A stretch of 31,506 bases of DNA, from NCBI GenBank assembly GCA_009773995.1, contig VSMY01000014.1:1-31506 (forward strand), read 5' to 3'. The stretch comes from Oscillibacter sp. Lineage in GTDB: Bacteria; Bacillota; Clostridia; Oscillospirales; Oscillospiraceae. A program made the position numbers and the translations under genes. The notes under the pieces were generated by a model. The model did no database searches, was not told the origin of the DNA, and saw only the letters and a list, made by a program, of their open reading frames with translations. Of this stretch, positions 24,312 through 30,585 are shown piece by piece (position 1 is the first letter of the stretch; each line of letters starts with the position of its first letter).

Positions 24312-25442
24312 TCAGCGGTCCTGCTCCGCCTTGACCACCGCGCCGGAGGCGGCGTCGATCTCGTACTCATACTCCACGTTTCCCGCCCAGAATTCCAGCT
24401 CATAGACCCAGAGGCCGTCGTCCTCGTCCAGCTCGCACTGGATATAGCCCGCGTCGGCGGCGGAGACCCCGGCGTGGGTCAGGGCGGCGCTTTTGGCGGC
24501 TTCCTCGCCGATGAAGGCGCCGGGCTGCTGGAGAGCGGCGTGATGGCCGTCCCACTCCTGCCCGGACTTGAGCACCGCGCTGGTGGACGCGTCGATTTCA
24601 TAGTCGTACTCGATGCCGTCCACCCAGAACTCGATTTCGTAGACCTGCCGTCCGTCCTCCCAGTCCAGCTTACACTTGGTGACGGAGGCGTCGGCGGCGG
24701 AAACTCCGGCGTGGGCGAAGGCGGCGTTTTTCGCGGCCTCCTCGCCGGCGTCGGCGGGCTGCTGGGGGGGCGTGCCGGAGGCGGGAGCCTGGGCGGGCTG
24801 CTGGGCGACGGGAGCCTGGTTTCCGGCGGCGGGCTTCTGCGCGGGAGGAGGCTGCGCGGGAGCCGGGGCCTCCGGGGTTTCCTGGGGCGCGGCGGCCTGG
24901 ACGCTTCTCATGATATCGGGAAGGCCCTCCAGCACCTCGCCGGTGTAGGCGTCGATTTTGTACTCGAAGTCCCCTAGGGTGGGATGGCGGAGCTCCACCT
25001 CGTAGTGGGCGGGGGCCTCGTCCAGCTCCGGGTCCGTCTTGCTGGTGACGGAGTCGGTTTCCAGGGTCCCGGCGTAGGTCTCGGCGGCCTCGACGGCGGC
25101 GGAGATGCCGATGGGCAGGCCCGGCGCGCCGGTCTCCCAGAGCTGTTCCAGCTCCTGGGCGGAGAGGGCGGCCAGATCGTCGAAGGACAGGGCGGGGTTC
25201 AGGGACTGAACGTCTTCGATCATGGCGGCCTTTCCATGGGAAACGGCGGCGGCGGGGGGATTCAGGGGCTCCGCGGCCTGGGGGGCCGCCGGGCCACCGG
25301 AGGAATCCAGGGCCGGGGTGCTGTTATCGGATTTCCTGCCGAACATCTGCCAGAGCTGAAGGCACAGTACCAGCGCCAGCAGGGCGATGGTGGCGATGAG
25401 CAGCCAGCGGGTGAGCCTGCCGCTGTTTTTCTCAGGGTTCAT
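24312..25442 (-). CDS. Membrane-anchored protein with three PepSY domains
   Basis: The 376-residue protein has a short basic N-terminus and one membrane segment (about 12-34), so most of it should face outside. An Ala/Pro-rich linker follows. Three PepSY-type repeats are visible: about 112-172 (VEAAETYAG to YKIDAYTGEVLEG), 232-292 (GEEAAKNAAFAHAGV to YEIDASTSAVLK) and 311-372 (GEEAAKSAALTHAGV to YEIDAASGAVVK). The last two are near copies and probably arose by duplication. A Pro/Gln/Ala-rich stretch (185-230) separates the first from the others. PepSY domains occur in peptidase propeptides and in envelope regulators; no enzyme is attached here, so an inhibitor or binding role is only a guess. 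A promoter and AAGGAG lie upstream. Confidence 0.87.
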   Translation of the reverse strand: MNPEKNSGRLTRWLLIATIALLALVLCLQLWQMFGRKSDNSTPALDSSGGPAAPQAAEPLNPPAAAVSHGKAAMIEDVQSLNPALSFDDLAALSAQELEQLWETGAPGLPIGISAAVEAAETYAGTLETDSVTSKTDPELDEAPAHYEVELRHPTLGDFEYKIDAYTGEVLEGLPDIMRSVQAAAPQETPEAPAPAQPPPAQKPAAGNQAPVAQQPAQAPASGTPPQQPADAGEEAAKNAAFAHAGVSAADASVTKCKLDWEDGRQVYEIEFWVDGIEYDYEIDASTSAVLKSGQEWDGHHAALQQPGAFIGEEAAKSAALTHAGVSAADAGYIQCELDEDDGLWVYELEFWAGNVEYEYEIDAASGAVVKAEQDR

Positions 25443-25474
25443 ATCGCATTCACGCTCCTTCTTGGGATGGTCCT

Positions 25475-25503
25475 ATTATAGCGCGGAGCCGGAAAAAAGT
25501 CCA
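25475..25503 (-). promoter_or_regulatory. SigmaA-type promoter for the PepSY gene
   Basis: On the minus strand TGGACT (25498-25503, 4 of 6 match), a 17-base spacer and a perfect TATAAT (25475-25480) lie about 33 bases upstream of the ATG. Confidence 0.7.
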
Positions 25504-25526
25504 GAGGCGCTCTGGGGATTTTGGGA

Positions 25527-25555
25527 TTGACAGGCCGCGGGAAAGCGGGTAAAAT
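25527..25555 (+). promoter_or_regulatory. Promoter of the tRNA-Arg gene
   Basis: A perfect TTGACA (25527-25532), a 17-base spacer and TAAAAT (25550-25555) end 13 bases before the first base of the tRNA. Confidence 0.8.
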
Positions 25556-25568
25556 AGAGGCGTTATCC

Positions 25569-25645
25569 GCCCCGATAGCTCAGTTGGATAGAGCGTCCGC
25601 CTCCTAAGCGGAAGGCCGCTGGTTCAAATCCAGTTCGGGGTGCCA
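25569..25645 (+). tRNA. tRNA-Arg (anticodon CCT), CCA encoded
   Basis: The full cloverleaf can be drawn: acceptor GCCCCGA with TCGGGGT (one G-U pair), D arm GCTC/GAGC, anticodon arm TCCGC-CTCCTAA-GCGGA, 5-base variable loop, T arm GCTGG-TTCAAAT-CCAGT and GCCA at the 3' end. The anticodon CCT reads AGG. Total length is 77 bases. A palindromic element starts right at its 3' end. Confidence 0.96.
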
Positions 25646-25725
25646 GCTCGGAAATTCCCATCACCGCTCTGTTTCCGCCTTGCGGCGAAAACTGCGCTGT
25701 GATGGGAATTTCTTCGCGTTCGCCC
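25645..25725. repeat. Palindromic element, copy A
   Basis: Perfect 14-bp arms (25651-25664 and 25699-25712) enclose an inner hairpin (TTTCCGCC/GGCGAAAA). The start AGCTCGGAAATTCCC and the end (GATGGGAATTTC, then GCGTTCGCCC) match the element at 27691-27777. The 312 bases between the tRNA and the chemoreceptor hold this element, a 12-bp perfect stem with a GAA loop (25784-25810, no T-run) and the receptor's promoter; I see no gene there. Confidence 0.65.
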
Positions 25726-25873
25726 CCAATTCGCTTCGCTGGATTCGGGGTCGAAAAGGGACGGGGCTGCGGCTTTTGGCACGCCGCCTTTTGCCGAAGG
25801 CAAAAGGCGGCCCCGCGCGGCGTATCCCGGCGATAAAATACGCGGCGGGACGCTCCGCGGGCAGAAAAAGGGC

Positions 25874-25902
25874 TTGCAAAAATAGCGGTCCCTCAGTATA
25901 AT
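25874..25902 (+). promoter_or_regulatory. SigmaA-type promoter for the chemoreceptor gene
   Basis: TTGCAA (25874-25879), a 17-base spacer and a perfect TATAAT (25897-25902) lie about 55 bases upstream of the ATG. I did not find a SigD-type (TAAA/GCCGATAA) motility promoter. Confidence 0.75.
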
Positions 25903-25957
25903 GGCAGATGGCTGTGTGCCGATTTTTAATTCTGACAGACAGACGGAGTAAGCAACT

Positions 25958-27625
25958 ATGAAAAAAATTGAATTTTCACAGAAGAGCGCAGAGGGAAAGC
26001 AGACCCGCATCGGCAAGAAAGTGGGCAATGTGGTGGTCATCATGCAGATGATATCCGTTGTTTTCGCCGTGGGCATGTGTGTGATTATGTTCCGCTCCTT
26101 GGCAACCGGGATGCTGGAGCAGCGCTGCACCAACGGAACCAACATGCTGGAGTACCTCCTGAACCAGACCGGCGGCACAGGGGACGTCAACCAGCTGCTG
26201 GATGATCTGAAAAGCCGCATGGGCTGCGAGTTTACCATCTTTGAAGGAAATACTCGAGCCTACACCACCGTGGTCCAGAACGGACAGCGGGTCGTGGGCA
26301 CCACGCTGTCCTCCGATCTGTCTGAAATCGTGCTGCAGAAGGGACAGAGCTACGTGGGCAGGGCCACCATTCTGGACAAGGAATACCTGTGCTCCTATGT
26401 CCCCACCCGAGACGCCGCCGGAGCGGTCAACGGCCTCCTCTTTGCCGGGATCTCCTTCGCAGAGGCCAACCGCCAGATTTTTATGACGGTAATCCTCGCC
26501 TCCCTGGTAAGCCTGGCCGTCATCATTGTGTGCATCTTCTTCCTTACGGCGTACCTGAAAAAGACCGTTTCCGCTCCCCTGGCGGAGATTACCCGGGTAG
26601 CCGGCCGCCTGGAGCAGGGAAACCTGGGCCTGGCCGGCGGCGAAGAGGAGGGCATTACCATCCGCTCCAACGACGAGGTGGGCCGGTTAGCCCTTATCTT
26701 TGAGAGGACGATCCGGCGCCTCCGCTCCTACATAGGCGAGATTGCCTCCATATTGGATTCCATTGCCTCCGGAGATTTGACCGCCTCCGCCCGGCAGGAA
26801 TACGTCGGGGACTTTATGTCCATCAAGGTCTCCCTGGACAGCATCCAGTCCAAGCTGAGCGAAACCATGAGCCAGATCCGGGAAAGCGCCGAACAGGTGT
26901 CCGCCGGCGCCGAGCAGGTGTCCAATACCGCCCAGGCCCTGGCCCAGGGCGCCACGGAGCAGGCCAGCTCCGTAGAGGAGCTCTCCGCCACCATCAGCGA
27001 CATCTCCGGGAATGCCCAGCGGACCGCCCAGGCCACGGGGGAGGCGGGCCGGTTTGTGGAACAGGCGGGCGGCCAGCTGGGCGTCAGCATGGAATACGTC
27101 AAGCAGCTCAACGTGGCGATGGGCAAAATTTCCAGCTCCTCCGAGGAAATCAGCAAAATCATTGCCGCCATCGAAAACATTGCCTTCCAAACAAACATCC
27201 TGGCCTTGAACGCCGCCGTGGAGGCGGCCCGGGCCGGAACGGCCGGAAAGGGCTTTGCCGTGGTTGCCGACGAGGTCCGCAACCTGGCCAACAAGTCCGA
27301 CGAGGCCGCCAAGGCCACCAAGGACCTGATTGAAAGCTCCATCGCCGCCGTGGCCGAGGGCAGCCATGTGGTGGACGAGGTGACCCAGGCCCTGGACCGC
27401 ACCAGCGTCAGCGCCGGCGGCGTCACGTCCCAAATGACCATCGTGGTAGAGGCGGTGGAGAAGCAGACCGCCGCGATCTGCCAGGTTACCGAGGGAATCG
27501 ACCAGATTTCCAGCGTGGTGCAGACCAACTCCGCCACCAGCGAGGAAAGCGCCGCCGCCAGCCAGGAGCTCTCCTCCCAGGCCAGCCTCCTCAAGAGCCT
27601 GGTGGCCGCGTTCCGCCTGAAGTAA
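25958..27625 (+). CDS. Methyl-accepting chemotaxis protein (single-Cache type)
   Basis: This is a 555-residue membrane chemoreceptor that controls CheA. Transmembrane segments are at about 24-48 and 174-200; the extracellular part between them (about 50-170) has the pattern of a single Cache ligand-binding domain. A HAMP region follows (201-295), with PLAEITRVAGRLEQGNL at its start. The cytoplasmic signalling hairpin has its conserved tip at 408-444 (ENIAFQTNILALNAAVEAAR, then GKGFAVVADEVRNLA). Flanking helices are rich in Glu/Gln-Ala methylation-like sites. The C-terminus (AFRLK) lacks a CheR-tethering pentapeptide. CGGAG lies upstream of the ATG. The ligand is unknown. Its nearness to flagellar glycosylation genes fits a motile cell. 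Confidence 0.95.
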   Translation: MKKIEFSQKSAEGKQTRIGKKVGNVVVIMQMISVVFAVGMCVIMFRSLATGMLEQRCTNGTNMLEYLLNQTGGTGDVNQLLDDLKSRMGCEFTIFEGNTRAYTTVVQNGQRVVGTTLSSDLSEIVLQKGQSYVGRATILDKEYLCSYVPTRDAAGAVNGLLFAGISFAEANRQIFMTVILASLVSLAVIIVCIFFLTAYLKKTVSAPLAEITRVAGRLEQGNLGLAGGEEEGITIRSNDEVGRLALIFERTIRRLRSYIGEIASILDSIASGDLTASARQEYVGDFMSIKVSLDSIQSKLSETMSQIRESAEQVSAGAEQVSNTAQALAQGATEQASSVEELSATISDISGNAQRTAQATGEAGRFVEQAGGQLGVSMEYVKQLNVAMGKISSSSEEISKIIAAIENIAFQTNILALNAAVEAARAGTAGKGFAVVADEVRNLANKSDEAAKATKDLIESSIAAVAEGSHVVDEVTQALDRTSVSAGGVTSQMTIVVEAVEKQTAAICQVTEGIDQISSVVQTNSATSEESAAASQELSSQASLLKSLVAAFRLK

Positions 27626-27690
27626 GGATTTGCACGCCGCATATAAGGCGTCCCGCCTGCGCATGTAAACCTATTTAGGCAACGATAGAC

Positions 27691-27777
27691 AGCTCGGGAA
27701 TTCCCCTTACCGCCGCGCCTCCCGCCTCGAAGAGGCGGGAGGCTTTGCCGGATGGGGAATTCCTTTGCGTTCCGCCC
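27691..27777. repeat. Palindromic element, copy B
   Basis: It begins AGCTCGGGAATTCCCC and ends GATGGGGAATTCC then GCGTTCCGCCC, as in copy A. Outer arms are 27697-27706 and 27754-27763. The inner hairpin is an 11-bp perfect stem with a GAA loop (27718-27742). The 316 bases between the chemoreceptor and the next gene contain this element, a 13-base palindrome (TGCACAGTGTGCA, 27830-27842) and a promoter; I see no gene. Confidence 0.65.
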
Positions 27778-27829
27778 GCAAACGCTGGGCGGGTTTGCGG
27801 ACGGGGGACGGGTGTGTGTGAGAAAAATT

Positions 27830-27880
27830 TGCACAGTGTGCACAAAAACACTGGACTTCGCCTGAGACTTATGGTAAAAT
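27830..27880 (+). promoter_or_regulatory. Putative promoter with upstream palindrome
   Basis: TGGACT (27852-27857), a 17-base spacer and TAAAAT (27875-27880) precede the gene at 27942. The perfect palindrome TGCACAGTGTGCA (27830-27842) just upstream could be an activator or repressor site. The leader also has a TCCCCG/CGGGGA hairpin (27902-27920). Confidence 0.5.
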
Positions 27881-27941
27881 TTAAATTCTAACTATACGGA
27901 TTCCCCGAGCTTGACGGGGAGAGTGGAAGGGGTGCTTTGCC

Positions 27942-28259
27942 ATGCGCGAGGAGATGCGGACCTTCGGATATCTCTGCCCAAAATGCGGGAAGCCCGTTAT
28001 GAAAACCCGCTCCGTTTTTGCTCTGGAGGCTTCCGGCGCGGAGGTGGAGTGTGACTGCGGGGGCTCCGTTCTGACGGCGGCGTTCGACGGGGAGCGCTAC
28101 CGGCTCTCCGTTCCCTGCGGCCTCTGCGGGGGGACCCATACCGCCGTCTGTTCCCGGGAACAGGTGCTGGAGGGAGCCGCGGCTCTGGCCTGCGCCGGGA
28201 CGAAGCAGTTCTGCTGCTTCATCGGCCCCGAGGGCGCCGTGGACAGGCAGCTCCGGTAG
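27942..28259 (+). CDS. N-terminal open part of the interrupted Cys-rich gene
   Basis: This 105-residue product would be made if TAG is a true stop. It keeps three CxxC-type pairs and starts at an ATG with GGAAGGGG 9 bases upstream, so it is likely translated even if the full protein is lost. Confidence 0.55.
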   Translation: MREEMRTFGYLCPKCGKPVMKTRSVFALEASGAEVECDCGGSVLTAAFDGERYRLSVPCGLCGGTHTAVCSREQVLEGAAALACAGTKQFCCFIGPEGAVDRQLR

Positions 28260-28325
28260 CTGGTCATTCTGGCGGAGAAGGAGAAGCGGCAGGGGGAGAA
28301 CGAGGCCTTTCTGGACAACGTCATT

Positions 28326-28541
28326 ATGTACGAGATTCTCTCCGAGCTCCGGGACATCGCCGCCAGGGACGGAATTTCCTGCGCCTGCGGCAGCCGCCGC
28401 TACGGCATGGAGGTCCGCCGGTCCGCCGTGGACCTCATCTGCCGGGACTGCGGAGCCAAGCTCCGGGTGCCCGCCGCCACGGACCGGGACCTGGACGACC
28501 TGTGCTGCCACATGAAACTGGTTCTGCCGGGGAAGAAATAA
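28326..28541 (+). CDS. C-terminal open part of the interrupted Cys-rich gene
   Basis: An in-frame ATG at 28326 could restart a 71-residue product with CACG and CRDCG pairs. I see no good ribosome site in front of it, and the conserved-looking frame extends upstream to the TAG, so this is more likely a remnant than a separate gene. Confidence 0.4.
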   Translation: MYEILSELRDIAARDGISCACGSRRYGMEVRRSAVDLICRDCGAKLRVPAATDRDLDDLCCHMKLVLPGKK

Positions 28542-28620
28542 AGGGGAAAGAGCGGTATCAAGATGCCGCTCTTCCGCATATCCTGTAACATTTGTAAGTT
28601 CCTGGAAGGGAGTGGATTCC

Positions 28621-29790
28621 GTGATTTCGATTCTGGCCCGCCTGTTCCTCAAGCCCGAGGGGAAGACGGAGGCCCAGCTGCGGCGGGGCTACGGCATTCT
28701 CTGCGGCGGGGTGGGCGTGTTTTTAAACCTGTTGCTGTTTTTGGGGAAGCTGCTGGCGGGTCTGGCCTCCGGGTCCATCGCCGTGGTGGCCGACGCCGTG
28801 AACAACCTCTCCGACGCCGGGTCCTCCGTGGTCACCCTGTTGGGCTTCCGCCTGGCGGAGCAGAAGCCGGACCACGAGCACCCCTTCGGCCACGGGCGGA
28901 TGGAGTACCTCTCCGGCCTGGTGGTGGCCATGCTGATTCTCCTGATGGGCTTTGAACTGGCCCAGTCCTCCGTGGGAAAAATTCTCCGCCCCGTCCCGGC
29001 GGAGACCGGCCCCTGGGTGACGGCGGTCCTCTGCGCCGCCATCGCCGTGAAGCTCTACATGGCCTTTTACAACCGGCGGATCGGAAAGCGCATCGGCTCC
29101 ACCGCCATGGAGGCCGCCGCCCTGGACTCCCTCAGCGACTGCGCCGCCACGTCGGTGGTGCTGATCGCCTCCCTGGTGGAGCGCTATACAGGCGTGGCCC
29201 TGGACGGCTGGGGGGGACTGCTGGTGGCCCTGTTCATCCTCTGGTCCGGCGTCCAGGCGGCCAAGACCACCATGGACCCCCTGCTGGGCACGCCGCCCTC
29301 GGCGGAGTTTGTGGAGGAGATCCGGTCCCTGGTTCTGTCCCACCAGCCCATCCTGGGGGTCCACGACCTCATCGTCCACGACTACGGCCCCGGACGGCGG
29401 ATGATTTCCCTCCACGCCGAGGTTCCCGCCAGCGGGGAGTTGCTGGAGCTCCACAACCGCATCGACCATGTGGAGCGGGAGCTCCGGGAGCGCCTGGGCT
29501 GTGAGGCGGTGATCCACATGGACCCGGTGTGCACCGACGACGGCGTCACCCAGGAGACCCGCCAGCGGGTGGAGGCCCTGGTTCGGTGCATCGACGGGGG
29601 CATCACCATCCACGATTTCCGCATGGTGCCCCGGGAGGGGAAGGGGCACATCCACGTGATTTTTGACGCGGCGGTGCCCTTCGACTTCCGCCTCACGGAC
29701 CAGGAGGTAGAGGAGAAGATCCGGAGCGCCGTTCAGGTGCTGGACAGCGGCTTCCAGGCCAAGGTCCGGGTGGAGCGGTCTTATACTTGA
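28621..29790 (+). CDS. Cation diffusion facilitator, possibly a manganese exporter
   Basis: This is a 389-residue inner-membrane metal efflux protein of the CDF family, working as a proton antiporter. GTG 28621 is chosen because AAGGGAG lies 8 bases upstream; GTG 28612 overlaps that site. About six membrane segments cover residues 28-215, followed by a cytoplasmic ferredoxin-like domain (VHDLIVHDYGPGRRMISLHAEV) and a further C-terminal stretch that may be a second such domain. The metal site reads N61-x3-D65 in segment 2 (NNLSD) and D169-x3-D173 in segment 5 (DSLSD). The N/D plus D/D set is that of Mn-specific CDFs such as pneumococcal MntE; zinc/iron types usually have D/D and H/D. HPFGHGRMEY is the family loop motif. 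Metal choice is inferred from those four residues. Confidence 0.92.
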   Translation: MISILARLFLKPEGKTEAQLRRGYGILCGGVGVFLNLLLFLGKLLAGLASGSIAVVADAVNNLSDAGSSVVTLLGFRLAEQKPDHEHPFGHGRMEYLSGLVVAMLILLMGFELAQSSVGKILRPVPAETGPWVTAVLCAAIAVKLYMAFYNRRIGKRIGSTAMEAAALDSLSDCAATSVVLIASLVERYTGVALDGWGGLLVALFILWSGVQAAKTTMDPLLGTPPSAEFVEEIRSLVLSHQPILGVHDLIVHDYGPGRRMISLHAEVPASGELLELHNRIDHVERELRERLGCEAVIHMDPVCTDDGVTQETRQRVEALVRCIDGGITIHDFRMVPREGKGHIHVIFDAAVPFDFRLTDQEVEEKIRSAVQVLDSGFQAKVRVERSYT

Positions 29791-29844
29791 TTGGAAGAGC
29801 GTCCCGCGGGGCGCTCTGCCGCTGGATCTTCGGGAAAACCGGAT

Positions 29845-29874
29845 TTGACAGGATTCCCCTTTCTGTGCTACAAT
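29845..29874 (+). promoter_or_regulatory. Plus-strand promoter of the small-ORF locus
   Basis: A perfect TTGACA (29845-29850), an 18-base spacer and TACAAT (29869-29874) would start RNA near 29881, at the first hairpin of the locus. Confidence 0.75.
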
Positions 29875-29900
29875 AAAAAACGTCCTCCCAAGGGAGGACG
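29875..29900 (-). terminator. Terminator of the minus-strand RNA; 5' hairpin of the plus-strand RNA
   Basis: A 9-bp perfect stem with a 2-base loop (CGTCCTCCC/GGGAGGACG) is followed on the minus strand by T6. In the plus-strand transcript the same bases form a hairpin at the extreme 5' end. Confidence 0.8.
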
Positions 29901-29958
29901 AAGAGACGCTGCGCAACGGCAGGCGGTGGGCCAAGATACCCCGAAAGGGGGTGAGGCC

Positions 29959-30036
29959 ATGCGGATTACGTTACATATCGGACGGTTCACCGTTACGATT
30001 ATCGTAAAAAGCAGAAACCGCCACTCGGGCAAGTGA
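29959..30036 (+). CDS. 25-residue basic, hydrophobic peptide; candidate type I toxin
   Basis: ATG to TGA is 26 codons. The product has a hydrophobic, beta-branched core (ITLHIG, FTVTIIV) and a basic tail (KSRNRHSGK). A strong GGGGGTGA ribosome site is 4-11 bases upstream but is sequestered by a GAAA hairpin. The stop lies in a 3' stem-loop (30014-30043). Size, charge and RNA layout recall small membrane-active type I toxins such as AapA of Helicobacter. I do not recognise the sequence as a named family. Convergent consensus promoters, one on each strand, make an antisense-controlled toxin the best reading; a regulatory leader peptide or a structured non-coding RNA are the alternatives. Confidence 0.6.
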   Translation: MRITLHIGRFTVTIIVKSRNRHSGK

Positions 30037-30043
30037 CGGTTTC
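30014..30043. terminator. Stem-loop over the stop codon of the small ORF
   Basis: GAAACCG and CACT pair with AGTG and CGGTTTC around CGGGCA, with one mismatch. On the minus strand TTTTT follows after three bases, which would give a short antisense RNA. On the plus strand only TT then GAGCTTGCTT follows, so termination there is doubtful. Confidence 0.5.
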
Positions 30044-30104
30044 TTGAGCTTGCTTAAGTAACGACACAAGGCCCACCGCTTGTCGCAGTGTCTCTTTGTC
30101 TATA

Positions 30105-30133
30105 AGTATAGCATCCCCGGCGGCGTCTGTCAA
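30105..30133 (-). promoter_or_regulatory. Minus-strand (antisense) promoter of the small-ORF locus
   Basis: On the minus strand a perfect TTGACA (30128-30133), exactly 17 bases and TATACT (30105-30110) point into the small ORF. It is close to the full SigmaA consensus and should be strong. Confidence 0.8.
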
Positions 30134-30164
30134 GGCTCCGGGGGTGCTTTTTGCTGCGAGGCTC

Positions 30165-30211
30165 TTGACAAACCTCGGTCATCTATGTATAATAACCATA
30201 GATGACCGAGG
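30165..30211 (+). promoter_or_regulatory. PadR promoter with overlapping 15-bp inverted-repeat operator
   Basis: TTGACA (30165-30170), 17 bases and TATAAT (30188-30193) form a full consensus promoter. A perfect inverted repeat (CCTCGGTCATCTATG at 30173-30187 and its complement at 30197-30211) brackets the -10 box, with ATG/CAT at the inner ends as in many PadR sites. Binding of a PadR dimer there would block RNA polymerase, so autorepression is likely. Confidence 0.85.
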
Positions 30212-30233
30212 TATTTTGGAAAGGAGGCGCGCC

Positions 30234-30572
30234 GTGAAAATTGACAAGAGCCTGATGAGCGGCAGCACGACGCTGCTGGTCCTCTCCCTGCTTTCCGGGG
30301 AGGAGATGTATGGCTACCAGATGATTACCGAGCTGGCCCGGCGGTCCAACCACGTCTTTGATTTGAAGGAGGGGACCCTGTACCCCATCCTCCACGGCCT
30401 GGAGGCGGAGGGGCTGGTCAGCGTCCGGGAGAAGAAGTCCCCAGAGGGCCGGACCCGGAAGTACTACCGCATTACCCGCAAGGGCCAAAGGGCCCTGGAC
30501 CGGCGGAAGGAGGAGTGGGTCACCTTCCGGGAGCAGGTGGACGCGGTGGTCAACAGCGCCGCCCCGGCGTGA
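30234..30572 (+). CDS. PadR-family transcriptional regulator
   Basis: This is a 112-residue winged-helix repressor. GTG 30234 has AAGGAGG (30221-30227) 6 bases upstream. The family pattern is complete: LMSGSTTLLVLSLLSGEEMYGYQM, then LKEGTLYPILHGLEAEGLV and RTRKYYRITRKGQRAL, with a short C-terminal dimerisation helix (PadR-s2 subgroup). It is cotranscribed with a HAAS-domain membrane protein 13 bases downstream, a pairing seen often in Bacillota, where the pair senses envelope or drug stress. The inducer is unknown. Confidence 0.93.
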   Translation: MKIDKSLMSGSTTLLVLSLLSGEEMYGYQMITELARRSNHVFDLKEGTLYPILHGLEAEGLVSVREKKSPEGRTRKYYRITRKGQRALDRRKEEWVTFREQVDAVVNSAAPA

Positions 30573-30585
30573 GGGGGGCGGCGCT

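Larger units (their letters stand above)
27942..28541 (+). pseudogene. Cysteine-rich protein gene interrupted by one in-frame TAG
   Basis: Bases 27942-28541 form one 200-codon frame except for TAG at 28257-28259. Coding character continues without a shift on both sides. The N-terminal part has zinc-ribbon-like pairs (CPKCG, CDCGG, CGLCGG) and CCFIG. The part after the stop (LVILAEKEKRQGENEAFLDNV, then CACG, CRDCGAK and ATDRDLDDLC) continues the same Cys-pair style. A single base change from a sense codon would explain the break. I do not recognise the family; it looks like a metal-binding protein of 200 residues. Alternatives are a sequencing error, stop-codon read-through, or two short proteins. 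Confidence 0.6.
29903..30094 (+). other. Long-range 5'/3' pairing that encloses the small ORF
   Basis: GAGACGCTGCG (29903-29913) pairs with CGCAGTGTCTC (30084-30094) with one G-U. GCGGTGGGCC (29923-29932) pairs perfectly with GGCCCACCGC (30070-30079). Inside the enclosed loop, CCCC-GAAA-GGGG (29939-29950) forms a GNRA-capped hairpin that covers the ribosome site of the small ORF. Two unlinked paired arms plus ribosome-site masking are hard to explain by chance. Confidence 0.75.
29875..30098 (-). ncRNA. Predicted antisense RNA over the small ORF
   Basis: The promoter at 30105-30133 on the minus strand should start RNA near 30098, fully complementary to the small-ORF transcript. It could end near 30005, where the 3' stem-loop is followed by TTTTT on this strand (about 93 bases), or run to the T6 terminator at 29875 (about 224 bases). 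The likely role is an antitoxin RNA that pairs with the small-ORF mRNA. This is prediction only. Confidence 0.6.

Noticed and set aside
25784..25810. 12-bp stem with GAA loop as a terminator
   Set aside because: The stem is perfect but is followed by CCCCGCGCGG, with no T-run on that side; it is probably part of a repeat or mRNA-end structure.
25569..25957. tRNA as an integration site of a mobile element
   Set aside because: I found no second copy of the tRNA 3' end in the window and no integrase or phage gene nearby.
29875..30098. 6S RNA as an explanation of the long closed hairpin
   Set aside because: Length and closing stem would fit, but a masked ribosome site in front of an intact ORF, and promoters on both strands, fit a toxin-antisense pair better. 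Not fully excluded.
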